The notes under the pieces were generated by a model, which was given only the letters and a program-made list of their open reading frames with translations, did no database searches and was not told where the DNA came from. A DNA stretch of 64,000 nucleotides from positions 1,178,001 through 1,242,000 of the forward strand of contig NZ_WNXZ01000001.1 in assembly GCF_009733845.1 (NCBI RefSeq), in the 5' to 3' direction. Positions 15,098-23,281 of this stretch are shown here, piece after piece (positions within the stretch are counted from its first letter, which is position 1; every line of letters starts with the position of its first letter). A program made the translations under genes and the position numbers. This stretch comes from Pseudactinotalea terrae (GTDB lineage: Bacteria; Actinomycetota; Actinomycetes; Actinomycetales; Beutenbergiaceae).

Positions 15098-15586
15098 TCA
15101 GCTGGTCGCGCCGGCCCAGGTCTGGGTCGCTGTGCCGACCTGGTCGGTGCCCGTGGGGGCATCACCGGTCGTCCAGACCACGGCTGCGTCCTCGACCTGG
15201 ACCGGCGTGCCGCCGCCCTCGGAGTCGAGCACGAAGATGTTGCCGGACCTGCTCAGGCCGTAGATGACGTAGGAGTCCTCGTCGGCCCAGGCGGCGTACC
15301 TGGTGCCGTCCGAGGCGATCTCCGCGTCGGCCTGCAGGCCCTCGGCGAAGACGTTCGCGTCGGTGTAGGTGAGCAGGTCGACGTAGTTGGTCTCCGCCGA
15401 CAGCGCTGCGTTCTTGAGGTCGGACTTGACGGCGGCGTCGTAGCCCTTGTCACGCTGGCTCATGAAGGCCGGCACCGCGATCGCGGTGAGGATGCCGATG
15501 ATGACGATGGTGACCAGGAGCTCGACGAGCGTGAAGCCCTTGTCGCCCGTCTTCTTGTTCAGCGCCTGCGTGATGCGAGCGATCAT
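15098..15586 (-). CDS. pilA: Type IV major pilin 1, 162 aa
   Basis: Type IV prepilin. A short basic leader ends in Gly 17, then F-T-L-V-E-L-L with Glu at mature position +5. The hydrophobic helix VTIVIIGILTAIAVPAFMSQR (about 24-44) anchors the subunit before assembly and packs in the fibre core. The C-terminal globular part is acidic with no cysteine pair. It is processed by a prepilin peptidase (PilD), not encoded in this window. It is a tandem paralogue of pilin 2 upstream: the first 60 residues are nearly identical, the surface-exposed half diverges. ATG 15586 follows GGAGACC in a leader conserved between the two genes. Confidence 0.93.
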   Translation of the reverse strand: MIARITQALNKKTGDKGFTLVELLVTIVIIGILTAIAVPAFMSQRDKGYDAAVKSDLKNAALSAETNYVDLLTYTDANVFAEGLQADAEIASDGTRYAAWADEDSYVIYGLSRSGNIFVLDSEGGGTPVQVEDAAVVWTTGDAPTGTDQVGTATQTWAGATS

Positions 15587-15667
15587 GGTTGGTCTCCTGC
15601 AAGTTCATTCCCACGGGCACCTGCTGGCGCCACGGCCCCACGTCGCGGGACGGGATTGAACGTACGT
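15587..15667 (-). repeat. Conserved pilin leader, copy 1
   Basis: About 80 bases upstream of pilin 1 are nearly identical to 16354-16434 upstream of pilin 2. They include the ribosome-binding site and the palindrome ACGTACGT. Conservation at this level outside coding sequence suggests recent duplication or a functional 5' leader. Confidence 0.75.
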
Positions 15668-15678
15668 CCGCCGCGCAG

Positions 15679-15689
15679 ATGTATGACAC
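15679..15689 (-). promoter_or_regulatory. GTGT-N3-ACAC-type element of pilin 1
   Basis: The minus strand reads GTGTCATACAT, a one-mismatch copy of the pilus-block element, 93 bases before the pilin 1 start. The equivalent site upstream of pilin 2 is lost. Confidence 0.45.
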
Positions 15690-15730
15690 ACATCGGCTCC
15701 TCTGACGCGGGCGCCGAGCAGCGCGACGTT

Positions 15731-15753
15731 GTATTTGCGCAGGTCAGAGGCCG
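15731..15753 (-). repeat. CCTCTGACCTGCG element upstream of pilin 1
   Basis: Read on the minus strand: GGCCTCTGACCTGCGCAAA. The same core occurs upstream of pilin 2 and twice in the gene-free region at 38.9-39.3 kb. Confidence 0.5.
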
Positions 15754-15822
15754 TTCCGTGTGGATCGGCGGGAGGCTGAACGCTGTAGCCATGTAGCCAC
15801 ACGATGTCGCCGCGGTCGCACG

Positions 15823-15857
15823 AAAATGGCCGGCCCCGCATCTGCAGGGCCGGCCAT
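15823..15857 (-). terminator. Rho-independent terminator of pilin 2
   Basis: Perfect 11-bp stem ATGGCCGGCCC / GGGCCGGCCAT (15826-15836, 15847-15857), followed on the minus strand by a T run (15826-15823). It lies 20 bases after the pilin 2 stop. Confidence 0.8.
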
Positions 15858-15876
15858 CAGGGGGTCAGGCGACGAC

Positions 15877-16353
15877 TCAGAGGTTGTCCCAGGCGAGGGC
15901 GCCGACGAAGGTGCCGCCACCGGTCAGCGCCGGGGTCGGCGTGGTCGGCAGAGCGGTGAGGCCGTCAACCTGCTCCGGCGTGCCACCGTTGCGGCTGTCG
16001 AGCACGAAGACGTTGCCGGACTTGCTCAGCCCGTAGACCACGTACTCGTCGGTGTCGGCGAACGCGACGTAGCTCGTACCGTCCGAGGCGATCGGAGCGG
16101 AGGCGCCCTCGTAGAAGATGTTGGCGTCGGAGTAGGTGAGCAGGTCGACGTAGTTGGTCTCCGCCGACAGCGCTGCGTTCTTGAGGTCGGACTTGACGGC
16201 CGCGTCGTAGCCCTTGTCACGCTGACTCATGAAGGCCGGCACCGCGATCGCGGTGAGGATGCCGATGATGACGATGGTGACCAGGAGCTCGACGAGCGTG
16301 AAGCCCTTGTCGCCCGTCTTCCTGTTCAGCGCCGGCGTGATGCGAGCGATCAT
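15877..16353 (-). CDS. pilA: Type IV major pilin 2, 158 aa
   Basis: Prepilin with the same leader (cleavage after Gly 17, Glu at +5) and membrane helix as pilin 1. Residues 1-60 differ at only a few positions. The C-terminal half differs in sequence and loop lengths (SDANIFYEGASAPIAS versus TDANVFAEGLQADAEIAS). The pattern fits duplication followed by divergence of the exposed surface. Each gene has its own leader and terminator, so expression can be tuned separately. No disulphide pair is present. Confidence 0.93.
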   Translation of the reverse strand: MIARITPALNRKTGDKGFTLVELLVTIVIIGILTAIAVPAFMSQRDKGYDAAVKSDLKNAALSAETNYVDLLTYSDANIFYEGASAPIASDGTSYVAFADTDEYVVYGLSKSGNVFVLDSRNGGTPEQVDGLTALPTTPTPALTGGGTFVGALAWDNL

Positions 16354-16434
16354 GGTTGGTCTCCTGCAAGTTCATTCCCACGGGCACCTGCTGGCGCCAC
16401 GGCCCCACGTCGCGGGACGAAGTCGAACGTACGT
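16354..16434 (-). repeat. Conserved pilin leader, copy 2
   Basis: Matches 15587-15667 with few changes, including the ribosome-binding site GGAGACC and ACGTACGT. Upstream of it the similarity breaks off where pilin 1 has its GTGT-N3-ACAC element. Confidence 0.75.
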
Positions 16435-16500
16435 CCAGCCGTCGCGCGCGTCATGCAGCCGACAGCTCGCGGTCGGCACGGCCGAGCCAGGCCGGGGTGG

Positions 16501-16522
16501 CGTTTACGCAGGTCAGAGGCCG
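16501..16522 (-). repeat. CCTCTGACCTGCG element upstream of pilin 2
   Basis: Minus-strand GGCCTCTGACCTGCGTAAA, matching the copy at 15731-15753, about 150 bases before the pilin 2 start. Confidence 0.5.
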
Positions 16523-16612
16523 TTCAGATGGGTGCGGCGCGGGCGGCAACCACTGTCGCAATGTAGCCGCGCGCTGTCGCGGGACGGTCTCGGGACCGGG
16601 TGTGCTGGTGGT

Positions 16613-18070
16613 TCAGCTCTCGGGCTCCCACAGCATCGGTGGCGTCGGCTCGGGCGCGACCGCCGGTGCGGCCTGGTCCAGGATTGCACTCCGTGGTGCC
16701 GGGCACCCGCCGAGCGGGGGCTCGGGCGGGGCCGGCGTCGGGCCGGGGGGCGGTGTCGCGCTGGGGTCTGCGTCGGGTTCCGGGGTCGGCGTCGACTCGG
16801 GGTCCGGCCTCGGAGCACGCTGTTCGGTCTCGACCTCTTGCTGCCACGTCGTGCAGGCGAGCACCGCGGCCTCGTAGGTTTTCTGGGCGGCGTCGCGGTC
16901 GGCCTCGAAACTCGCGAGCTGGTCCAGCTGGGTTTGGCGCGTCGTGACGGCCGCCTGATAGGTGGCCAGGGACTTGGCCTGGTCCTGCCAATGGGCGGCG
17001 ACCTCGCGCACCTCGGTGGCATACGCCTCCCAGGCGCTCAGCTGCTCCTGGTAGCCCGGCAGGGCGTCTAGGTAGGAGGTGGCGGCCTGAGCCCACTCGG
17101 CGTGTTCGGCGTCGAGCGCGGTCTGGGCGTCGCGGGTGGCTGCGGCGGCCTGGCGCGACACGGCGGCGGGATCGACCTGCGGACCGGTGGCGCCGGTGAA
17201 CGCCCACCCGCATCCGGGGCCGAGCTCATCGACGGCGGGTAGCCAGTAGGAGCGGGTCAGCGGCTGCTCGCCGGGGTGCTCGGGCCGCTGCGGGGCGGGC
17301 ACGGCCTCGGGCAGGGGCGGGCCCGTGACGCCTGCGGGCAGGGTCGGGGCGTCCAGCTCGGTCGGGGTCGCGACACTCTCAGCCTCGGGCACCTCGAGCC
17401 CGGAGGCGACCACCGCCACCTGCTGCTCGATGCGCCACGGCGTGTACTGGCCCAGCGTGGGGTTGCGGGTGGGGTCCTGTGCTGCGATGTCGGCACTGGC
17501 GCACTGCCCCTCGAGCGCACCCAGCAGCCGCGTGTCGGTCGCGGCGAGCACGGCAGCGTCAACGGCGGGCGCGGAGACCGAGACCAGCACATCGCCACGC
17601 GACCAGATGACGACCTGGCCGCCGTCGACGGAGAAGGAGCGCGCCTGCGCGCCGGCGACAGTGCGCTGGTGACCGCAGGAGCGCAGGGAGTCCATCGCCT
17701 GCCGCCCGCCGCCAGCAGGCATGACGAACGCGCCGATGAGGACCGCGCCGTGCGAGCCGACGGCGGAGACCACGGGAGCGGGACCCTGGCAGCCGAAAGG
17801 CAGTGGCACGGCGGCCGCCCAGACCGGGTCGGCGTCCACGACGGCGCGGACCACCGAGATCGCCGGGGCCTGGGTCGGCACGATCGGCGTGTCCGGGGTC
17901 GGCGCGGCAGACTGCGCGGCGTCCTTGGCCAGCGGGTCCGGGCGCATCACGTCGGGCGCCAAGAGGGCCAGCAGCGCCACGATGAGCAGCAAAGAGACGG
18001 CACTCAGTAGCAGGGTGGGCTTGGCGCCCGCCGTCTCGGAGGGGGCCCGTTGCGGGTTAGTGTATGACAC
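16613..18070 (-). CDS. Single-pass membrane protein with coiled coil, pilus block, 485 aa
   Basis: Function unknown. An N-terminal membrane helix (LLLSAVSLLLIVALLALLAP, about 20-40) is followed by an extracytoplasmic part. A globular segment spans about 60-260 with paired cysteines (FGCQG, RSCGH, EGQCA), then come a Pro-rich linker, a Gln/Ala-rich coiled coil (about 330-430) and a Pro-rich C-terminus. Placement beside pilins suggests an envelope role in pilus assembly. GTG 18070 overlaps a GTGT-N3-ACAC copy and has a weak AAGG upstream. A longer start at 18157 is possible but would run through both motif copies. It is divergent from the penicillin-binding protein gene. Confidence 0.65.
   Translation of the reverse strand: MSYTNPQRAPSETAGAKPTLLLSAVSLLLIVALLALLAPDVMRPDPLAKDAAQSAAPTPDTPIVPTQAPAISVVRAVVDADPVWAAAVPLPFGCQGPAPVVSAVGSHGAVLIGAFVMPAGGGRQAMDSLRSCGHQRTVAGAQARSFSVDGGQVVIWSRGDVLVSVSAPAVDAAVLAATDTRLLGALEGQCASADIAAQDPTRNPTLGQYTPWRIEQQVAVVASGLEVPEAESVATPTELDAPTLPAGVTGPPLPEAVPAPQRPEHPGEQPLTRSYWLPAVDELGPGCGWAFTGATGPQVDPAAVSRQAAAATRDAQTALDAEHAEWAQAATSYLDALPGYQEQLSAWEAYATEVREVAAHWQDQAKSLATYQAAVTTRQTQLDQLASFEADRDAAQKTYEAAVLACTTWQQEVETEQRAPRPDPESTPTPEPDADPSATPPPGPTPAPPEPPLGGCPAPRSAILDQAAPAVAPEPTPPMLWEPES
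18060..18070 (-). promoter_or_regulatory. GTGT-N3-ACAC element, 18060 copy
   Basis: The minus strand reads GTGTCATACAC followed by T, giving TACACT, a TANNNT-type -10 hexamer. It overlaps the likely start codon of the minus-strand gene, so it may be an operator here rather than that gene's own -10. Confidence 0.55.
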
Positions 18071-18114
18071 GCAACAGACCTTAGCAGTCCGAATCGGCCT
18101 GCTTTGGGTAGATG

Positions 18115-18126
18115 GTGTATTACACT
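18115..18126 (+). promoter_or_regulatory. GTGT-N3-ACAC promoter of the penicillin-binding protein gene
   Basis: GTGTATTACACT. TACACT (18121-18126) lies exactly 6 bases before GTG 18133, the spacing expected for a -10 hexamer serving a leaderless mRNA. Confidence 0.65.
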
Positions 18127-18132
18127 TGCGGT

Positions 18133-20364
18133 GTGTTCTTTGACGAGATGGCAACACCCGCCACCCGGCCTTCCAAGCGCAAGGCCCTCGCCGGGTTGGG
18201 TGTCGCCGTGCTCGCAGGCAGCCTCTTGGTCTCCGCCGCCGCTACCGTGCCCGCGGTCTTGGTCGGCCAGCAGGTCAACCAGACCTACGACTGGTGGGAG
18301 TCCATCGAGGTTGACGCCGCCGTCTTCGACGTCGCTCTGCCCGGTCATGTCTACGTCACGGACCGCGACGGCAACGACATCGCCACCTTCTACGCCGAGA
18401 ACCGCATCCCGCTGGAGCGCCTCGACCAGATATCCCCCGCCCTCATCGACGCCGTGCTCTCGGTGGAGGACCGCGAGTTCTACGAGCACGGCCCCATCGA
18501 CCTGACCGGCACCGCCCGCGCACTGGCACGCAACCTCGCCACCAACTCCCTGCAGGGCGGCTCGAGCATCAGCCAGCAGTACGCCAAGCTGCTGCGCGCC
18601 GCCGCCGGGCAGAGCGAGCAGGAGAGGTCGGCAGCCACCGAGACCAGCCTGCGCCGCAAGGTCGTCGAGCTCAAGTACGCGATCGCCCTGGAGGAGCGCT
18701 TCACCAAGGACGAAATCCTGCTCGGCTACCTCAACGCCGCCTACTTCGGCGACGGCGCCTACGGCGTCGGTGCGGCCGCCCACCACTACTTCGGCATCGA
18801 GGCCTCCGAGCTGAACCACGCCCAGGCGGCGCTGCTGGCCGGCATCCTGCGCAACCCCGGTTCCTACAACCCGGTGGACCACCCCGACCGCGCCCTGGCA
18901 CGCCGCTCGGTCGCGCTGAACGCCATGGTCGCCAACGGCAAGCTCGAGCAAGCTGTCGCCGACACGTTGCGCGAGCAGCCCCTTGAGCTGAGCGTCACCG
19001 ACCTGCCCAACGGGTGTACCGACTCCCCCCACCCCTACTACTGCGACTGGGTGCGTGCCACGCTGCTGGAGGACGAGGCCTTCGGCGCGACCGCCGACGA
19101 GCGTCGAGCCAACCTGGACCGCGGCGGGTTCACCGTCACCGCAGCGCTGGACTCCTCCACGACGGCCACGGCCCAGCGCACCCTCGACGAAGCCCTGGGC
19201 CGGCAGGACGTCGCCGCCGCCACCGCCGTCGTGGAGCCCGGCACCGGGCACGTACTCGCGATCGCAGCCACCCGCGACTACGCCGACACCCAGTTCAACA
19301 TCCCGGTCCAGGGGCAGCTGCAGGTCGGGTCGACGTTCAAGCCCATCACGGTCGCCGCAGCGCTCGAGGAGGGGTTCAGCCCGGCGACCACCATGACCTC
19401 CCCGCACCTGTACGTGCCCTCCTCGGGCAACTACCCCGCCGGGGGCTTCCGCAACTCCGACGGCCGCTCCCGCGGGCCCATCGCCGCGACCGAGGCGCTC
19501 AAGTTCTCGGTCAACGCCTGGTTCGTCAAGCTCACAGAACGCACCGGGGTCACCGACGTCGCCGACATGGCCTTCCGGCTGGGCATGACCTCGATGGACC
19601 CCGCGCGGCGCACCGTGTCCGAGGCCGACCTGTCCATCACCCTGGGCGCCTTCGAGACCACCGTCCTGGATGTCGCCAACGTCTACGCCACCCTCGCCGC
19701 CTCCGGTGTGGCCTGCTCACCGGTGGCCATCATCGCGGTGAGCGCCGCCGACGGCACTGCGCTGCCCGCCCCCGACCCGGCCTGCCATCAGGCCCTCTCG
19801 CCAGCCGTGGCCGACACCGTGACCGCGCTGCTCGGTTCCACCGACGAGCCCGGCGGCACGGCCCAGGACGTCACCGTCCCAGGGCAGCACTGGGTCGGCA
19901 AGACCGGCACGAGCAACGACTTCGGCGCCACCTGGTTCGCTGGGTATACCCGTGAGGTCTCCTCCGCGGTCTGGGTCGGCGACCCGCGCGGCCCCTCCTA
20001 CCCCACCAACAACGTCACCGCCTGGGGTGAGCGGCACCACCGCGTCTACGGCGCCACCATCGCTGCACCGCTGTGGGGCAACCTGGTCACCGCGCTGACC
20101 GCGGGCCAGCCCGCCACCGCGTTTCCCACCCCCGGTCCACTGACAGTCAGCGGATTCGCGATGCCGAACCTGGTCGGCACCGACCTGGCTCACGCCCGCG
20201 GGGTGCTGACCACCGCCGGTCTCGGCGAGCCGGTCGTGCAGCACGTCAGCAGTCAGAGCCTGCCGCCGGGGACCGTCGCCGCTCAGGAACCGCTGGCCGG
20301 CTCGCACGCGGCCAGCGCCATCGTCCTGCAGGTCGTGACCGACCAGGACAGCGCCGATGAGTGA
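18133..20364 (+). CDS. Class A penicillin-binding protein with PASTA domain, 743 aa
   Basis: Bifunctional peptidoglycan synthase: GT51 transglycosylase plus transpeptidase. An N-terminal membrane helix (about 20-42) anchors it. The glycosyltransferase block has AVLSVEDREFYEHGPID (catalytic Glu in EDREFYEH), GGSSISQQYAKLL, RRKVVELKYAIALE and ILLGYLNAAYFG. The transpeptidase has the active-site serine motif GSTFKPIT, then SVNAWF (SxN) and GKTGTSNDF (KTGT). One PASTA repeat (MPNLVGTDLAHARGVLTTAGL) ends the protein. GTG 18133 fits a leaderless start; ATG 18148 is the alternative. It overlaps the protease gene downstream by 8 bases. Its place in the pilus block suggests opening or local synthesis of wall for the pilus machine (inference). 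Confidence 0.9.
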   Translation: MFFDEMATPATRPSKRKALAGLGVAVLAGSLLVSAAATVPAVLVGQQVNQTYDWWESIEVDAAVFDVALPGHVYVTDRDGNDIATFYAENRIPLERLDQISPALIDAVLSVEDREFYEHGPIDLTGTARALARNLATNSLQGGSSISQQYAKLLRAAAGQSEQERSAATETSLRRKVVELKYAIALEERFTKDEILLGYLNAAYFGDGAYGVGAAAHHYFGIEASELNHAQAALLAGILRNPGSYNPVDHPDRALARRSVALNAMVANGKLEQAVADTLREQPLELSVTDLPNGCTDSPHPYYCDWVRATLLEDEAFGATADERRANLDRGGFTVTAALDSSTTATAQRTLDEALGRQDVAAATAVVEPGTGHVLAIAATRDYADTQFNIPVQGQLQVGSTFKPITVAAALEEGFSPATTMTSPHLYVPSSGNYPAGGFRNSDGRSRGPIAATEALKFSVNAWFVKLTERTGVTDVADMAFRLGMTSMDPARRTVSEADLSITLGAFETTVLDVANVYATLAASGVACSPVAIIAVSAADGTALPAPDPACHQALSPAVADTVTALLGSTDEPGGTAQDVTVPGQHWVGKTGTSNDFGATWFAGYTREVSSAVWVGDPRGPSYPTNNVTAWGERHHRVYGATIAAPLWGNLVTALTAGQPATAFPTPGPLTVSGFAMPNLVGTDLAHARGVLTTAGLGEPVVQHVSSQSLPPGTVAAQEPLAGSHAASAIVLQVVTDQDSADE

Positions 20365-21133
20365 ACCCACCATCGCCCGCGACCGGGCAGACCCGTGGGG
20401 ACCGTCCCGTCCGCGGCGCCCGCTGGGCCTGCGTGACCTCGCCCTGGGTGTCGTGCTCGTGGTGCTCGCCCAAGCTCTCGTGGCCGGGATCGTGCTGTGG
20501 CAGGCCAGCTCCGGCACCAACGGTTCCCAGGCCCTCGCCTCCTCGGCGATCGTGGTCGGCGGTCTGGCGCTGCTGTGGGCGGCGTTCGCCGGCGCACCGC
20601 TGCTCGCGGCTCGGCGCACCGGGCGCCAGCTGGGCGAGATCATCGGATGGGTCCGTCCGAGCGTCGCGGCACTGGCGTGGGGCGCCGGGCTCGGCCTGGC
20701 ACTACGCGGCGCGTCCCTGGCCGGCGGGTGGCTGGCCGGGGCGCTAGGTATGCCGACCGGGCAGAACGTCAGCTGGCTGGTGCAGGTGGACTCGGCCGCG
20801 GTGCTGCTGTCGTTGCTGCTCGGGACCGTGCTGATCGGCCCGGTGCTGGAGGAGACCTTCTTCCGCGGGCTGGTGCTGCACTCGGCCCTGGGTTCGAGGC
20901 GGGTGCCGCAACGCGCGCGTGCGGCGGTGGCGGTGCTGCTCTCCTCGGTGCTGTTCGGTCTGGCGCACCTGACCACCGCCGAGGGGGCCGGGCTGTTCGT
21001 CGTCGGCCAGACCGGTCTGCTCGGCGCGATCTTGGCCGTCCTGGCGCTGCGCCGGGGCCTGGCCGCGTCGGTCACGGCGCACGTGGTGTTCAACACCACC
21101 GGCGTGCTCATGCTCATGGTGAGCTACGCATGA
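20357..21133 (+). CDS. CPBP-family intramembrane metalloprotease, 258 aa
   Basis: Abi/CAAX-type (CPBP) intramembrane protease. The glutamate pair EETFFRGLVLHSALG (about 171-185) and the histidine motifs GLAHLTTAEG (about 207) and TAHVVFN (about 240) are the family's metal site. About seven membrane helices are visible. Family members cleave prenylated peptides or act in bacteriocin immunity and envelope processing. The substrate here is unknown. The start overlaps the penicillin-binding protein stop, so the two are translationally coupled. A hairpin at 21145-21165 follows. Confidence 0.88.
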   Translation: MSEPTIARDRADPWGPSRPRRPLGLRDLALGVVLVVLAQALVAGIVLWQASSGTNGSQALASSAIVVGGLALLWAAFAGAPLLAARRTGRQLGEIIGWVRPSVAALAWGAGLGLALRGASLAGGWLAGALGMPTGQNVSWLVQVDSAAVLLSLLLGTVLIGPVLEETFFRGLVLHSALGSRRVPQRARAAVAVLLSSVLFGLAHLTTAEGAGLFVVGQTGLLGAILAVLALRRGLAASVTAHVVFNTTGVLMLMVSYA

Positions 21134-21144
21134 GCGGGACCCGC

Positions 21145-21165
21145 CGAGCGCACCAGATGCGCTCG
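21145..21165 (+). terminator. Hairpin after the protease gene
   Basis: Perfect 8-bp stem CGAGCGCA / TGCGCTCG with loop CCAGA. Its last base is the first base of the next GTGT-N3-ACAC promoter, so terminator and promoter abut. Confidence 0.55.
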
Positions 21166-21176
21166 TGTCATACACT
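21165..21176 (+). promoter_or_regulatory. GTGT-N3-ACAC promoter
   Basis: GTGTCATACACT. TACACT (21171-21176) predicts a start of transcription near 21183 and a leader of about 45 nt to GTG 21228, which has GGAGG upstream. Confidence 0.6.
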
Positions 21177-21227
21177 CCGGCGCTATCCTGGTCCGGGGGA
21201 AGCAACCAACTTGGAGGACAATCAGGC

Positions 21228-21635
21228 GTGTCGAGCATCGAGCGAGAGCCGGTCATGAAGTACCCGGGCGAGGATGCGCCGCTGCCCCTGCGCCACGGTG
21301 GGCAGCCCATCAGCGACGACGAGGCGGTGGGCGTCGCGCGCCGTTACGTGCGTGAGCAGAACGAGGTCAGCGGCAAGGACGAGCCGCTGCCCACCGAGCT
21401 GCCGCTGCCGCAGGAACCGGGTCGCACCCCCATCGAGTCGTTCCGGCTGCCGCGCCGGCGCAAGTGGCGGGCACGTGCCCGCGCCGACATGGAGGGCCGC
21501 TCCCTGACCGACGTCATCAACGAGGCGCTCGAGGCCTACGCCAACGCCAGTCCGGGCTCCACAGTGCAGTACGTGCTGCCCAGCGCCGGTGGTGCGCCGC
21601 GCCCCGGGCGTCGTCGTTCGCGGAGCAAGGCATGA
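21228..21635 (+). CDS. Small basic protein with possible ribbon-helix-helix segment, 135 aa
   Basis: Unknown. An acidic N-terminal half is followed by a very basic patch (RLPRRRKWRARARADMEG, about 81-98). Then SLTDVINEALEAYANA (about 100-115) resembles the first helix pair of a ribbon-helix-helix DNA-binding domain. GTG 21228 is chosen because GGAGG precedes it; the frame's earlier GTG at 21165 lies inside the promoter. It overlaps the next small gene (ATGA). It could be a pilus-block regulator (inference). Confidence 0.55.
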   Translation: MSSIEREPVMKYPGEDAPLPLRHGGQPISDDEAVGVARRYVREQNEVSGKDEPLPTELPLPQEPGRTPIESFRLPRRRKWRARARADMEGRSLTDVINEALEAYANASPGSTVQYVLPSAGGAPRPGRRRSRSKA

Positions 21636-21790
21636 GCTCGGCAGAGCCGCTGTACTCGGCCGCGGTCGACCCCGCGTTCGAGTCGGTGGTGGACGAGCCG
21701 GACGACTCCGGCCCCCGGATGGCCGTCTCCCCTGTACGACACCGCGGCGACGCTGTCGAGAACGCGAAGGCGGCGCGATTGTTCGGCTGA
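21632..21790 (+). CDS. Small acidic protein, 52 aa
   Basis: Short open frame with start overlapping the upstream stop (ATGA), giving translational coupling. No recognisable domain (ESVVDEPDDSGPRMAVSPVRH). It might be an artefact of an open high-G+C frame, but coupling and position before the next promoter favour a real gene. Confidence 0.42.
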   Translation: MSSAEPLYSAAVDPAFESVVDEPDDSGPRMAVSPVRHRGDAVENAKAARLFG

Positions 21791-21820
21791 CGGCGTTTCT
21801 TCCTGGTGACTGACCCCGGG

Positions 21821-21832
21821 GTGTAATACACT
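21821..21832 (+). promoter_or_regulatory. GTGT-N3-ACAC promoter of the minor pilin genes
   Basis: GTGTAATACACT. TACACT (21827-21832) would start transcription near 21839, just before ATG 21842, with a ribosome-binding site and GTG further down at 21869. Confidence 0.6.
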
Positions 21833-21868
21833 CTGAGGGTCATGTCGGTTTGCGCCAGGAGGTCTGCG

Positions 21869-23281
21869 GTGGGTCGTGTGAAGCGCGTGCTGCTGCGCGA
21901 CACTGGTGGCGCCACCCTGGTGGAAGTCATCGTGATGATCGTGCTGCTCGCCATCGCGGTCACGATGATCGCTGTCGCCGGCACCAACGGCCTGCGCATG
22001 CAGGCCACCGCCGAGCGCACCGCCATCGCCGCCAACGCCCAGGCCGACATCCTCGCCCAGGCCCGTCAGGTCGACTACGCCGAGCTCGGCTTCTACGACG
22101 ATCAGGACGGCGCCGCCACCGGGATCATCACGCTGCCGCTGCGCGAGGACGGCGGCGAGCAGCTACGGGAAAGCGCCGTCTCCCTCGGTCCTACCGCCCC
22201 GGGCATCCTGCCCTTCGACGTCGAACCGGTGCAGGAGTTCCTCGACGACCCGGCCAAGCCGCGTGTGGCCTACCGCGCGACCACCTGGATCACCGAGACC
22301 GCGCTGGGTGACGGCACCCTGAGCGCCAAGCGGGTCACCGTCCGCACCGAGTGGACCCCGCAGGCCAACGCCGACGCCCTGGACGGCACCTGCACCGATG
22401 TGCAGGTGCGGTGCAGCACCCAGACCATCGTGCGCGCCGCCACCGGCTCCGACGTCGACTCCGCCAACCGGTCTGCCTGGGAGTCCAGCCAGTGCAGGAG
22501 TGCCGCCGTCGCCGGGGTCTGCGAGACCTACGTCCGCTCGGGCCGGGTCCTGGACGGCTCCACCATGGTCTCGGCCACCGACCTGCCCGCCCAGCGTGAC
22601 AACGTCGACCTCTACGCCCGCACCAGTGCCGTCGCCACCTCGGTGATCGCCAGCTGGTCCTACCGGGTGAGCACCCCGGCCGGAGGGACCACCACCCTGC
22701 ATCGCTCGGTGGCCCTGGAGTCCACCGACGGCGGCGTGCGCTGGACCGGGCTGGTCGAGGCCGACGCCGACGGTGCCAGTCCCCGCGGTGACATCCGCCC
22801 CGGGCAGGTCGAGGTCACCTTCACCGCCACGATGGCGCAGGACGGCTCGACCCGCTCCGTCGTCACCGAGGCGTTCTGGTCGGTCGGTCTGGACAGCCAC
22901 GGAGCCCTGAGCATCGACCCAGCGAGCGTCACCGGCACCTGCACCCCCACCGGTGGGCAGGTCACCTTCACCGTGACCGGGCACTCCGCCGGTCTGCGGA
23001 CCACCGGCTCCCCCACCGCGGGCGCCGACACCCTCGAGGTCATCTTCCCCACCACCCTGGGCGGGGTCACCGAGAGCCTCACTGCTCCTGCCCAGCTGGT
23101 CAGCGTCGCACCCATCGTGGAGAACTTCGCCGGCACCCTCGTCGAGGTCGCCACCGCCGCCACCTGGCAGGTGAGCACCCCCGCCACCTCCAGCTGTGAG
23201 GTGACCCGACACGCCTCCGTACAGGTGCACCGCGCCGTGGACCGGACCGTGACCAACATCGACCTGACCCTGGGGACCTGA
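21869..23281 (+). CDS. Type IV minor pilin / pseudopilin-like protein, 470 aa
   Basis: Large prepilin-like protein. A basic leader ends in Gly 14, then A-T-L-V-E with Glu at mature +5, and the hydrophobic helix VIVMIVLLAIAVTMIAVAG (about 20-38). The rest (about 430 residues) is extracytoplasmic, Thr/Ser-rich, with cysteines that could pair (DGTCTDVQVRC, SSQCRSAAVAGVC) and beta-rich segments. GTG 21869 is preferred because AGGAGG lies 6 bases upstream; ATG 21842 also gives a usable leader. Much longer than major pilins, so it may prime the fibre or sit at its tip. It is coupled (TGATG) to the 1048-residue gene. Confidence 0.8.
   Translation: MGRVKRVLLRDTGGATLVEVIVMIVLLAIAVTMIAVAGTNGLRMQATAERTAIAANAQADILAQARQVDYAELGFYDDQDGAATGIITLPLREDGGEQLRESAVSLGPTAPGILPFDVEPVQEFLDDPAKPRVAYRATTWITETALGDGTLSAKRVTVRTEWTPQANADALDGTCTDVQVRCSTQTIVRAATGSDVDSANRSAWESSQCRSAAVAGVCETYVRSGRVLDGSTMVSATDLPAQRDNVDLYARTSAVATSVIASWSYRVSTPAGGTTTLHRSVALESTDGGVRWTGLVEADADGASPRGDIRPGQVEVTFTATMAQDGSTRSVVTEAFWSVGLDSHGALSIDPASVTGTCTPTGGQVTFTVTGHSAGLRTTGSPTAGADTLEVIFPTTLGGVTESLTAPAQLVSVAPIVENFAGTLVEVATAATWQVSTPATSSCEVTRHASVQVHRAVDRTVTNIDLTLGT

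Noticed and set aside
21228-21790. Toxin-antitoxin pair of the two small overlapping genes
   Set aside because: The first has only a weak ribbon-helix-helix resemblance and the second has no toxin-like features.
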